Shown here: positions 36,403 to 44,309 of the stretch, piece by piece
Position numbering within the stretch: the first letter of the stretch is position 1
Layout: every line of letters begins with the position of its first letter
Assembly: GCF_000418325.1 (NCBI RefSeq)
Contig: NC_021658.1
Coordinates: 3,348,001 to 3,412,000 of the forward strand
DNA length: 64,000 nt
Reading direction: 5' to 3'
DNA from: Sorangium cellulosum So0157-2
GTDB lineage: Bacteria; Myxococcota_A; Polyangia; Polyangiales; Polyangiaceae
Notes under the pieces: model-generated
The model's database searches: none
Told to the model about the DNA's origin: nothing
What the model saw: the letters and a program-made list of their open reading frames with translations, nothing else
Translations under genes and position numbers: made by a program

Positions 36403-38539
36403 GGCCCGCAGTCTAGCCAGAATTGCCGCCCGGTCCCGGCCCCTTCGTGGTACCGGCCGGGCCGTGAGGCGCGCGCCTTGGATCAGGCTGCTCCTGTGGC
36501 ACGCGAGCGCCGCCATCCCGGTCCTCGGCGCGGCCGCGGCGTTCTACGGGCCCGCGCTCGAGAGGACGGGCGGCGCCTGGCCGGCGCCGCTCGACGACGT
36601 CTACATCCACTTCGGCTTCGCCCGCGCCGCGGCCCTGGGCCACCCGTTCTCGTGGATCCCCGAGAACGGCTACTCCTCGGGCGGGACCAGCCTGACGTAC
36701 CCCCTCGCCCTCGCGCCCGGGTACCTGCTCGGCTTCCGCGGCGCCTGGCTCGGCCTCTTCGCCGCGCTCCTCGCCTGCGCCGCGCTGCTCGACCTGTGCC
36801 GCTCGCTCCGGCGGCTCCTCGAGCCGCGCGGCGGGCCCGGCGCCGCCTCGTCCCGCTGGGTCGGCTGGGTCGGCTGGCTCGCGCCGCTCTTCGTCGTGGC
36901 CGTGCCGCTGCTCGACTGGAGCTGGTTCTCCGGCATGGAGGTCGCGCTGCTCGGCGCCGTGCTGGGCCGGGCGCTCGTCGCGGTGCGGCGCGCGGAGCTC
37001 GCCCCGCCGGCGCGGCGCCCGGCCGAGCAGCTCCGGGCGGGGCTCCTCGCCGCGCTGCTCGTCGCGACGCGGCCCGAGGCGATCGCCCTGGCGGCGCCGC
37101 TCGCCGTCGCCGTCGCCCACGCCGCGGGCTCGCTCGGCGCGGCCGCGTCGCTCGCGCGCGCGTCGCTGCCCACCGCGCTGCTCCTCGGCGCGCAGGCGGC
37201 CGCGAACCGCGCGTTCACGGGCGAGTGGGGCGCCGCCGGGGCCGTGCGCAAGCTCCTCCTCTCGAACCCGTACCCCACGCCGCTCGAGAAGGCGGTGGAG
37301 GTGATCAAGAACCTCGCCGCGCTGCGGGTGCAGGCGCTGGAGAGCGCCCTCGGCGGCCCGTGGCTCTCCCTCGTCCTGCCGCTGCTCGGCGCGGTCGCGG
37401 CGCTCGATCGCCGCTCGCGGCGCGTCGCCGTGCCGCTCTTGCTCGGCGCGTACGGCTCGCTGCTGCTCGTCGCGCTCAACGCGACGGCGCGTTACCAGAA
37501 CCTCCGCTACGCCGCCCCGTCGCTCGCGATGCTGCTCCTCGCCGCGGCGCTCGGGGCCGAGGCGCTCGCGCGGCGGGGCCGGCTCGCGGCGGGCGTCGCG
37601 GCGGCGCTCGCGGTCGCGGCGCTCGCGGCGCCGTCCGCGGGGTTCGCGCGGCAGATCGATCACTTCGCCCGCGCCTCGGCGAACATCGCCGGCCAGCACG
37701 TCGAGGTCGCGCGGCGCATCGCCGCGCGCGCGCCGCGGCGGGTGCTCCTCGGCGACGCGGGCGCGATCCCGTACCTGTCGGGCATCCCCGCCATCGACGG
37801 GCTCGGCCTCGGCGGCTACCGGGGGATGCCGTTCGCGCGGGCCTCGGTGCACGGCGTGCCCGCCGTGGTCGAGCTCATCGAGCGGCTCGACCCGGCCGAG
37901 CGGCCGGACGTCTTCGCCCTGTACCCGTCCTGGTGGGGCGGCCTCGCGGACGTCTTCGGCCGGCGCGTCGACGCGGTGAAGATCGACGACAACGTCATGT
38001 GCGCCGCGGACGAGAAGGTGATCTACGAGGCGGACTGGTCGGCGCTCGCCCCGCCGGGGGAGCGCCGCGCCGGGGTCATCGACGAGGTGGACATCGCCGA
38101 TCTGATGGACGAGCGGGCCCACGGCTACGCCTTCCCGTCGCCGCGCGGCGGCTGGGTCATCGGCGCGGTGCTGCCGGGCGGCGGCGACGGCGCGGGCGGC
38201 GGCGGCGGCGCGGGCGGCGGCGGCGCGCCGCGGTTCGACGCTGGCAGGCTCATCCCCGAGGGGCGCGAGCAGTCGTTCACGATCGACGCCGCCGCCGCGA
38301 TCGCCCGGGGGCCTGCCGTGCTCGCGCTGCGCACCGACGGGGGCGGTCCGATCGCGCTCGGCGTCGCGGCCCTGCGCGACGCGGGCGGCGAGGCGCGCGT
38401 CGAGGTGCCCGAGCGCCCGGCGGGGCGCTGGTCCGAGATCCGCGTGCCGCTGCGCGACGTCGCGCCGGGCGATCGGATCCGGATCCGCTCGCTCCTCGGG
38501 ACCTTCCGCAGCTTCCACGTCTGGCTGCTGCGGCCGTGA
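36401..38539 (+). CDS. Polytopic membrane protein, GT-C-glycosyltransferase-like
   Basis: 712 residues from ATG 36401, or 691 from GTG 36464, which would avoid overlap with the divergent TPR gene. About ten hydrophobic segments lie between residues 30 and 420. DDVYIHFGFARAAALGHPFSW in the first periplasmic loop has the acidic pair and helix typical of GT-C enzymes of the GT39/DUF2029 type, and ARYQNLRYAAPSLAMLLLAA follows. The C-terminal ~280 residues are soluble: a periplasmic domain (VLLGDAGAIPYLSGIPAIDG) and a beta-rich end after a Gly-rich linker. It probably transfers a lipid-linked sugar in the cell envelope; donor and acceptor are unknown. Confidence 0.7.
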   Translation: MARSLARIAARSRPLRGTGRAVRRAPWIRLLLWHASAAIPVLGAAAAFYGPALERTGGAWPAPLDDVYIHFGFARAAALGHPFSWIPENGYSSGGTSLTYPLALAPGYLLGFRGAWLGLFAALLACAALLDLCRSLRRLLEPRGGPGAASSRWVGWVGWLAPLFVVAVPLLDWSWFSGMEVALLGAVLGRALVAVRRAELAPPARRPAEQLRAGLLAALLVATRPEAIALAAPLAVAVAHAAGSLGAAASLARASLPTALLLGAQAAANRAFTGEWGAAGAVRKLLLSNPYPTPLEKAVEVIKNLAALRVQALESALGGPWLSLVLPLLGAVAALDRRSRRVAVPLLLGAYGSLLLVALNATARYQNLRYAAPSLAMLLLAAALGAEALARRGRLAAGVAAALAVAALAAPSAGFARQIDHFARASANIAGQHVEVARRIAARAPRRVLLGDAGAIPYLSGIPAIDGLGLGGYRGMPFARASVHGVPAVVELIERLDPAERPDVFALYPSWWGGLADVFGRRVDAVKIDDNVMCAADEKVIYEADWSALAPPGERRAGVIDEVDIADLMDERAHGYAFPSPRGGWVIGAVLPGGGDGAGGGGGAGGGGAPRFDAGRLIPEGREQSFTIDAAAAIARGPAVLALRTDGGGPIALGVAALRDAGGEARVEVPERPAGRWSEIRVPLRDVAPGDRIRIRSLLGTFRSFHVWLLRP

Positions 38540-38609
38540 TCGGCCGGGACGCAGCGCGTCGGGAGGGCGCGGGGGCGTCGCGCGACGGATCCGTGGTAAG
38601 AGCCACCAC

Positions 38610-39377
38610 GTGGTGAGGTGGTTCCGTGCGTCGGCCTTCGCGGCGACCGCTGGCAGGGAGGTGGCCTCGTTCGCGCGGCAGGCGGTCCTCCTGCCGTACG
38701 ACACCCGCGCGCCGGTGATCCCTGCCGGGACGCGCGACGGCGACGACGTGGTGATCATCCTGCACGGCCTCTTCGCGTCGGCCGGCGTCCTCCGGCCGCT
38801 CCGGACGGCGATCGAGCGCCACGCGTCCGCGTCGTCGGCGAGAGGCCGGCCGGTCCCGGCGCGGGCCGAGCCTCCGTCGGGGGCGGTGCACACCGCGACG
38901 ATGTCGTACGCGCCGGGGCCTGGCGTCGAGGAGCTGTCGGCGCGCCTCGGGGCCCTCGTCGCGGCGCTGCCGGGCGGGGTGCGCTTGCACCTCGTCGGCC
39001 ACAGCATGGGCGGCATCGTGTGCCGCTTCTTCGCGCAGGAGGTCGGCGATCCGCGGATCGTGCAGACCATCTCGATGGCGAGCCCGTTCGGCGGCATCCC
39101 GCGCGCCGCGCTGCTCGGCTTCGGGGGCGCCCGCGATCTCGACGCCTCGAGCCCGCTCCTCCGGCGTGTCCTCCTCGGGACGGCGCGGTCGAGCATCCCG
39201 CACCTGTCGATCGTCGCGGGGGCCGACACGCTGGTCCGCTCGCCCATCGCGCACGCGCTGCCGGGCTTCGAGGTGCGCGTGATGGAGGCGCGCGGGCACA
39301 ACACGCTCCTCTTCGACCCCGACGTGGCCGCGCTCGTGGCGCGGCGGATCGTCGAGCGCCGGGGCGGCGCGCCCTGA
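38610..39377 (+). CDS. Alpha/beta-hydrolase, lipase/esterase-like
   Basis: 255 residues from a GTG. The oxyanion strand VVIILHGLFASAGVLRPL, nucleophile elbow LVGHSMGGIVCRFF, Asp in LSIVAGADTLV and His in EARGHNTLLFDP complete a catalytic triad. The arrangement resembles PGAP1/LipA-type lipases and serine esterases. No signal peptide is apparent, so it is likely cytoplasmic. It lies 70 nt after the membrane-protein gene on the same strand. Confidence 0.85.
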   Translation: MVRWFRASAFAATAGREVASFARQAVLLPYDTRAPVIPAGTRDGDDVVIILHGLFASAGVLRPLRTAIERHASASSARGRPVPARAEPPSGAVHTATMSYAPGPGVEELSARLGALVAALPGGVRLHLVGHSMGGIVCRFFAQEVGDPRIVQTISMASPFGGIPRAALLGFGGARDLDASSPLLRRVLLGTARSSIPHLSIVAGADTLVRSPIAHALPGFEVRVMEARGHNTLLFDPDVAALVARRIVERRGGAP

Positions 39378-39414
39378 CCTATCGCCGCTCGGCGCTTCGT
39401 GGTAGCTCGCTCGC

Positions 39415-39981
39415 GTGCGCTCGCCGATCGCCTGTCTCCTCGCCCTCGGGGCTCTGCTCGCCCCGCTCGCCTGGTCCTCGTCCTCGCGCGCGGACGCCTC
39501 CGCGTGGACCTTCGTCGGCGCCGGCGCGGTCGGCTGGAAGCAGGGCGACAGCGATCTCGTCCTCGACGGCGCGCTCTCGCTCGACGTCGGCGTCGGGACC
39601 ACGCCGGACGCGCCGGTCATCGTCGGCGGCCTCGTGCGCGCGACCCCGCTCCTCGACAGCGGCATCGATCTCGCGTTGCTGGCCCGGGTCGCGACGCGCG
39701 GCTTCCAGGCCGGCCAGCTCGGCCTCGCCCTCGACGTGGGCGGCTACCAGCGCTTCTGGGGGGCGGGCTCCACCGGCGTGGCCGGCGCGCTCACGCTGGG
39801 GGCGCCGCTCGGGATCAGCCTGTCGCTCCAGGGGAGCTACGGGACTGACGACGCCGTGTCGTTCGGCGCCATCGCGGGCATCGACCTGCTGCGGCTCACC
39901 GTGTACCGACAGGCGCTCCTGCCGGTGTGGCCGAACCCGTTCCCCGCGCAGGACCGCGGGCGGGACGTCGCCTCGCGCTGA
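39415..39981 (+). CDS. Exported protein, possibly outer-membrane beta-barrel-like
   Basis: 188 residues from a GTG. The N-terminus is a signal peptide (LLALGALLAPLAW...SRADA, cleavage after ADA). The rest is an alternating Gly-rich beta-strand pattern (WTFVGAGAVGW, LDVGVGTTPD, IVGGLVRATPLL, ALDVGGYQRFW, LSLQGSYGTDD), as in small outer-membrane proteins. No family was recognised. It follows the hydrolase by 37 nt. Confidence 0.65.
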   Translation: MRSPIACLLALGALLAPLAWSSSSRADASAWTFVGAGAVGWKQGDSDLVLDGALSLDVGVGTTPDAPVIVGGLVRATPLLDSGIDLALLARVATRGFQAGQLGLALDVGGYQRFWGAGSTGVAGALTLGAPLGISLSLQGSYGTDDAVSFGAIAGIDLLRLTVYRQALLPVWPNPFPAQDRGRDVASR

Positions 39982-40133
39982 GGGGCGCGCGAGGGCCTCT
40001 CCTTCTTGTAGCTTGTAGACGACGGCAAGCCATCGAGCCGGGAAGCGAGCCGTCGAGGACCGGGCGCACGGGCACGGCAGAAGCCGGTTGACCGGCGAAG
40101 CGGCGCGTGCCTAGCCTGCGGCCAGGGGTGGCC

Positions 40134-40571
40134 ATGGGAGTGATCGCTGCGCTCGCCGTTCTCCTCCCGGCGTTCATTCTCGTTTCCCTCCGCGTGATCA
40201 GTCGTCGCACGCGGAGGGGTGTCGCCGCGTCGCGTGGCCTGCGGAGGGCGTTCTGTCGCCCGTTCGACAGGGGCGCGGAGGGCCAGCTCCGCAAGGGATG
40301 GCTCGGCGCCGCGCTGAAGGCGCCGCCATGTGCCGCTTTCCTCGCGGCCCTCATGCTGCCTTCCATCAGGTGTCGCGCCGAGCGGGAGGCGTTCTTCTAC
40401 CAACACCGGAACAACCCCCGGTGCCTCTATCACGAGCAGTGCTTGTCCATGAACTGTCCACCTCCTCGCGGGGTCTTCTGCCACTGGCACGAAGAAGAGT
40501 ACAACGGAGTCTGTGTGTGTCAGCGATACGGCTTGCAGAGGTCGGACCTGGTGGATGCAGGTCCGCCCTGA
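40134..40571 (+). CDS. Small Cys-rich exported protein, paralogue A
   Basis: 145 residues from ATG 40134; the true start is uncertain (ATG 40107 is also in frame). The C-terminal half matches the next gene closely: RAEREAFFYQ, NNPRCLYHEQCLSMNCPPPRGVFC, NGVCVCQR and LVDAGPP at the very end, with eight Cys in a regular pattern. In the paralogue the signal peptide directly precedes this block. Here the equivalent ATG (40328) is out of frame with it, so this copy may have an altered N-terminus. No known family. Confidence 0.6.
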   Translation: MGVIAALAVLLPAFILVSLRVISRRTRRGVAASRGLRRAFCRPFDRGAEGQLRKGWLGAALKAPPCAAFLAALMLPSIRCRAEREAFFYQHRNNPRCLYHEQCLSMNCPPPRGVFCHWHEEEYNGVCVCQRYGLQRSDLVDAGPP

Positions 40572-40640
40572 GCCGGTCCTCATCACACTTTAGAATCTAC
40601 CAGTGCGCAACTTAGGACCCGAGGAGCAGAAGAGACAACA

Positions 40641-40895
40641 ATGTACCGTCAGAGCTGCACCGTCCTCGCCGTTTTTGCGCTGTCCTTCGTCGGATGCAAC
40701 GCGGAGCGGGAATGGTTTTGGTATAAAACTCGGGACAATCCCAGGTGCCTCTCCGATGTCGAGTGCTTTTCCATGGCCTGCCCGCCTCCTAACGGCGTCT
40801 TGTGCGTATGGCATAAGAGGATACAGGAAGGAGTCTGCGTATGTCAACGGGATGGATTGAAGCCTTCGGAGCTCGTGGATGCAGGTCCGCCCTGA
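40641..40895 (+). CDS. Small Cys-rich lipoprotein, paralogue B
   Basis: 84 residues: lipoprotein signal (VLAVFALSFVGC), then AEREWFWYK, DNPRCLSDVECFSMACPPP, GVCVCQRDG and LVDAGPP. The pattern has about six Cys in the mature part. It is a clear tandem paralogue of the upstream gene. The sequence here is less GC-rich than the window average, which suggests a lineage-specific, fast-evolving family. The function is unknown. Confidence 0.72.
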   Translation: MYRQSCTVLAVFALSFVGCNAEREWFWYKTRDNPRCLSDVECFSMACPPPNGVLCVWHKRIQEGVCVCQRDGLKPSELVDAGPP

Positions 40896-41563
40896 GCCTG
40901 GCCATTTTTGCGTTCTCGGGTTTTCTCGCGTGTGACATGATGCCATATTGTCCCGCGGGCCAAACCAGATGGCAATGCAGTGTCAAAGCGACCGCGTGTC
41001 ATATGGCCTATGTCAACTTTGTGTGTGCTGGTGATATGCAATCTGCCATCGACGCTGCGAATAAGGAAGCGATATTGAGGTTGAAGCCGCAAGACCAGAA
41101 CATCGTCGGCACGACGTGCACGAACACCGGCGACACGAGAGCTCCGCTGAGCTTCAAGCCGCCGAAGCACAGACCCCAGGGCGTCACGTCCTGCGATCTG
41201 ACCGAGGCGGACGACAGCTGCATCGCGTGCGCCAAGGTCTTTTGCTGCGATCAATACGTAGCCTGTTCCCAGGATACGAACTGCTCCTGCCTCGTCGGCT
41301 GCCTCTACCAGGGGAACTCGGTCGAGACCTGCACGAGCCCCGCGCACTGCGGCGCGGCGTCGTTCATCTCGATCACGACGGCGGACTGTCTCAACCTCGC
41401 GTGCGGCGACTGCTCGGGCGCCGCCGGTCTCGGCGAAGCCCTATGCCCTGAGGCGCCGGCCGACCCCTCGTGTACGGGCACTTCCCTGGGCGGCGAGACG
41501 TGCACGAGGGACAGCGAGTGCATCTCGTGTTACTGCAATCCGGTCACGCGGACCTGCGATTGA
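40841..41563 (+). CDS. Cys-rich lipoprotein
   Basis: 240 residues from ATG 40841, which lies inside the end of paralogue B (55-nt overlap in another frame). This start gives a proper lipoprotein signal (SALSLAIFAFSGFLAC). The mature protein holds about 25 Cys, grouped as SCDLTEADDSCIACAKVFCC, CSQDTNCSCLVGCLYQG and the ending CTRDSECISCYCNPVTRTCD. This disulfide-dense pattern is common among uncharacterised myxobacterial surface proteins. No enzyme motif was seen. It is probably co-transcribed with the two small Cys-rich genes. Confidence 0.72.
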   Translation: MSTGWIEAFGARGCRSALSLAIFAFSGFLACDMMPYCPAGQTRWQCSVKATACHMAYVNFVCAGDMQSAIDAANKEAILRLKPQDQNIVGTTCTNTGDTRAPLSFKPPKHRPQGVTSCDLTEADDSCIACAKVFCCDQYVACSQDTNCSCLVGCLYQGNSVETCTSPAHCGAASFISITTADCLNLACGDCSGAAGLGEALCPEAPADPSCTGTSLGGETCTRDSECISCYCNPVTRTCD

Positions 41564-42086
41564 CCCCCGCCCGGCCGCGCGCGGCAGTTCCCGCCATCTT
41601 CGCCCGATGAGGCGCTGCCGCCCCGCCGCGCAGGGGCGCCGTCGCCCTCCGGAAGCCCTGTCGCGCGGTCCGGAAGGCCACCCGCCGCGTTCCGGAGGCC
41701 ATGCCGGCCGTTCTCGAAGGCATGTCGGACCTTCCGGAGGCCTTGTCGGGCGAGCCGGAAGGCCACCCCTCGCGCCCCGGAGGGCATGTCGGCCGCTCCG
41801 GAGGCATGTCGGTCCGGCCGACATGCCCTCCGGAGCGCCAAATCCGGCTCGGATCTCAGCCGTCCAGCCCTCCAGGCGGCCGGCGAGGCCCTCGGGCCCG
41901 CCCGACATGCCTTCAACACGGCGCCCCTGGGCCTTCAGGACCGCCCGACATGCCCTCCGCGCCGGCCGACATGCCCTCGGTCAAGCGCCGGGCATGGTCT
42001 CGGCGAGCGTCGCATTCGTGCCGAGCCGCGCCGCCGCCTTGCCGAGCCAGAGCGCCACGTGGTCTCTTTCCGTCCGGGAGGTGGAT
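41564..42086. repeat. Intergenic region with about nine copies of a palindromic CATGTCGG motif
   Basis: No gene is called. The word GGAGG(G/C)CATGTCGG or a variant occurs near 41697, 41720, 41738, 41783 and 41801, and its reverse complement near 41817, 41904, 41943 and 41957, so the orientation flips at about 41814. The flip point forms a perfect 18-bp inverted repeat (41777-41794 with 41816-41833, 21-nt spacer). Frames across it are low-complexity Pro/Arg/Ala and open on both strands. Confidence 0.7.
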
Positions 42087-42866
42087 GTGAGCTCAGAGAT
42101 CGAAATCGACGGCGAGGGCCCGAGCCGGCAGGTCCTCGCCGAGGTGCCGGGCCGCGCGCTCAGGTTCCTGTCGGCGGCGGGCAAGAACCGGCAAATCCGC
42201 GCGCTCCTCCGGGAGCGCGGCTACACCGACGAGGATCACAGGGAGGGTTGGGAACTGCTCCACCGCGCCTCCGGCTTCGGCACCGGCGAGCCCGACGAGG
42301 TCGAGGACGCCGAGGTCGGCAAGGCGGTCGCCGAGCTGGACGCGTGGGACGAGCCGTACTTCCGGTTCATCCGCGCGGCGCTCCTGCGGCGCCACCCGGC
42401 GCAGGAGAAGTTCGTGTTCGACAACCTCACCGCGCAGGCGGGCGCGGCAGCGGTCGTGTCCGTGAAGACGCTGCTCGATCGGCTCGACGCCCTTGAGAAG
42501 AGCCCGAAGCGCAAGGCGACCCGCAAGGAGGACCACGCCGCGCTGGAGACGATCGCGAAGCGCGGGATCACCAAGGAAGAGCGCAGCCGCCTGCGCCAGC
42601 TCGTCGACATCGCGTCGGGCGGCGGGGCGGCGGCCGAGGAAGGAGAGGGGGCAGAGGACGGCGGCGCCGAGCGGGCGGTCATCGACAGCCAGGAGCACCT
42701 CGAGGCGCTCCGCGCGCTCCACGCCTGGTACCGCGAATGGTCCGAGACGGCGCGCGCCTTCATCAAGCGGCGCGACTTCCTGGTCCGATTGGGGCTGGCG
42801 CACCGCAAGATGAAGGTGAAGGTCAAGCCGAGCCCCGCCGCGCCGCCCGCGCCGGACGTGCTCTGA
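42087..42866 (+). CDS. Hypothetical charged alpha-helical protein
   Basis: 259 residues from GTG 42087, preceded by GGGAGG 5 nt upstream. It is rich in Glu, Arg, Lys and Ala with long helices (GKNRQIRALLRERGYTDEDH, HLEALRALHAWYREWSETARAF) and an acidic low-complexity patch (about 190-205). No signal peptide, membrane segment or known domain was recognised; the ending is basic (KMKVKVKPSP) and Pro-rich. It is a probable cytoplasmic protein of unknown role, following the palindromic repeat region. Confidence 0.65.
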   Translation: MSSEIEIDGEGPSRQVLAEVPGRALRFLSAAGKNRQIRALLRERGYTDEDHREGWELLHRASGFGTGEPDEVEDAEVGKAVAELDAWDEPYFRFIRAALLRRHPAQEKFVFDNLTAQAGAAAVVSVKTLLDRLDALEKSPKRKATRKEDHAALETIAKRGITKEERSRLRQLVDIASGGGAAAEEGEGAEDGGAERAVIDSQEHLEALRALHAWYREWSETARAFIKRRDFLVRLGLAHRKMKVKVKPSPAAPPAPDVL

Positions 42867-43208
42867 GCACGACGGAGGAGGTCTCCGTGCTCTGGCGCGG
42901 CGGCGCGATGCCCGTGGGAGCGCCGGCCGCGGCATCCCCACACAGGGCCGTTCCCACGCTGGAGCGTTCCTCCACCGTTCGCGCCTGACGCCGCTCTCGT
43001 CGCGCGAGCGTGGCAATTCTTCTTCGCGATCTACAATGCAGTGCACCTCTGAAACCGAGCGCTGAAGGGCGTTCTAGCGGCCCGCGGGCCTGTGCTAGGT
43101 TCTCCTGCGCAGGACAGCCGTGCTGGGTCGCCCCAGCCCGGTAACGACGCTGCACCGCGTGGCGGCGCAGCACGGCGTCAGGTCCCCTCGCTCGGGCCAA
43201 GGTGAACC
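42867..43208. other. Intergenic spacer, nothing recognised
   Basis: 342 bp between the hypothetical gene and the PEGA-type gene. A TGTGCTAGGTT word near 43092 could be part of an extended -10 element for the downstream gene, but no matching -35 stands out. No terminator with a U-run and no repeat was seen. Confidence 0.5.
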
Positions 43209-44309
43209 GTGAACCGCTCCGCGCTGCGCGCCCTGCGCGTTCCAGCATCCGCCGTCTTCGCGTCCTTTCTTTGGTTGCCACCGGCGGGCGCCGAGGAGGC
43301 TCCACGGCGCCCGCCGCACATCCAGAAGCTCGTGCGGGAGGCCGAGGCCGCCTTCGACCGGCTCGACATCGCCCTCGCCCGCCAGATCTGGGCGCGGATC
43401 CATGAGCTCGAGCGCACGAACGTGGCGATGTGCCAGCTCGGTCAGCTCGATCGCCGCCTGGCGCGCTGGGTGGACGCCGTGGGCGAGCTCGAGCTCTGCG
43501 TCGCCCAGATGAAGCCGCCCGAGACGCCGCGGGAGCACCGCCTATACGAGACGCGGCACGACGATCTCGCCGTGGCGCGGCAGCACGTCGCGGAGGTCGC
43601 CGTGCTCGCGCCACCGGGGGCGGCGGCCGTGCTCGTGAGCGGCCGCCGGGTGGGTGCGACCGGGCGGATCTACGTGGCGCCCGGGCAGCATGAGGTGAGC
43701 GCCGCGCTCGCGGACGGGCGGGTCGTGCGCACGACGGTCTCGGCCGAGGCCGGCGAGTCGCGGACCGCCCTGCTGGCGCCACCGGCGGCTACGCCGCCCG
43801 TACCGGCCGCCGCACCGCTGCCGGAAGCGCCGCTGGTCGCGGAGCCTCCACCCGTGGTGACTCCCCCGCTCCCGCTCGATGTCCCGCCGCCTGTGCCCGA
43901 AGCATCTTCACCGGTACCGCCGGATCCTACTTCCGAAGAGCAGCCCGCCGCACCGCTGCCGCCGCGCGCGCCGGAGGCACAGGCCCCACAGGCGGCCACG
44001 CCGCGGTGGATCGTGCCGGCGGGCGCGGCGGCATCCCTGGCGCTCCTCGCGACGGGCGTCGCGCTCCACGTGGCGGCGGCGAGTGAGCGGGCGGAGGTCC
44101 GGACGAAAGTGTACTCCCCGGACGACACCACATGGCGATGGAGTACCAGCGAGAACGTGGCGAGCGTGGCCATGATGGACCAGATCAGCACCGCGACCCT
44201 GGTCGCCGGCACGACGCTCGCCGGAGCGACCCTGATCTACGCCGTGCTGCGAGACGGCACCCAGATCCGCGCGCGCGTGACCGGGGTGGAGGTGATGTTC
44301 GTATGGTAG
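43209..44309 (+). CDS. Exported PEGA-type protein with TPR-like N-terminus and Pro-rich linker
   Basis: 366 residues from a GTG. It has a signal peptide (SAVFASFLWLPPAGA), a helical TPR-like segment (about 35-125), a PEGA-type beta domain (VAVLAPPGAAAVLVSGRRVGATG to AEAGES, about 135-190), an 80-residue Pro/Ala linker and two C-terminal hydrophobic segments (WIVPAGAAASLALLATGVAL and TLVAGTTLAGATLIYAVL). Proteins of this build are paired with kinases across myxobacteria, and here the stop overlaps the pseudokinase start by 7 nt. It is probably an envelope sensor or adaptor. Confidence 0.75.
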   Translation: MNRSALRALRVPASAVFASFLWLPPAGAEEAPRRPPHIQKLVREAEAAFDRLDIALARQIWARIHELERTNVAMCQLGQLDRRLARWVDAVGELELCVAQMKPPETPREHRLYETRHDDLAVARQHVAEVAVLAPPGAAAVLVSGRRVGATGRIYVAPGQHEVSAALADGRVVRTTVSAEAGESRTALLAPPAATPPVPAAAPLPEAPLVAEPPPVVTPPLPLDVPPPVPEASSPVPPDPTSEEQPAAPLPPRAPEAQAPQAATPRWIVPAGAAASLALLATGVALHVAAASERAEVRTKVYSPDDTTWRWSTSENVASVAMMDQISTATLVAGTTLAGATLIYAVLRDGTQIRARVTGVEVMFVW

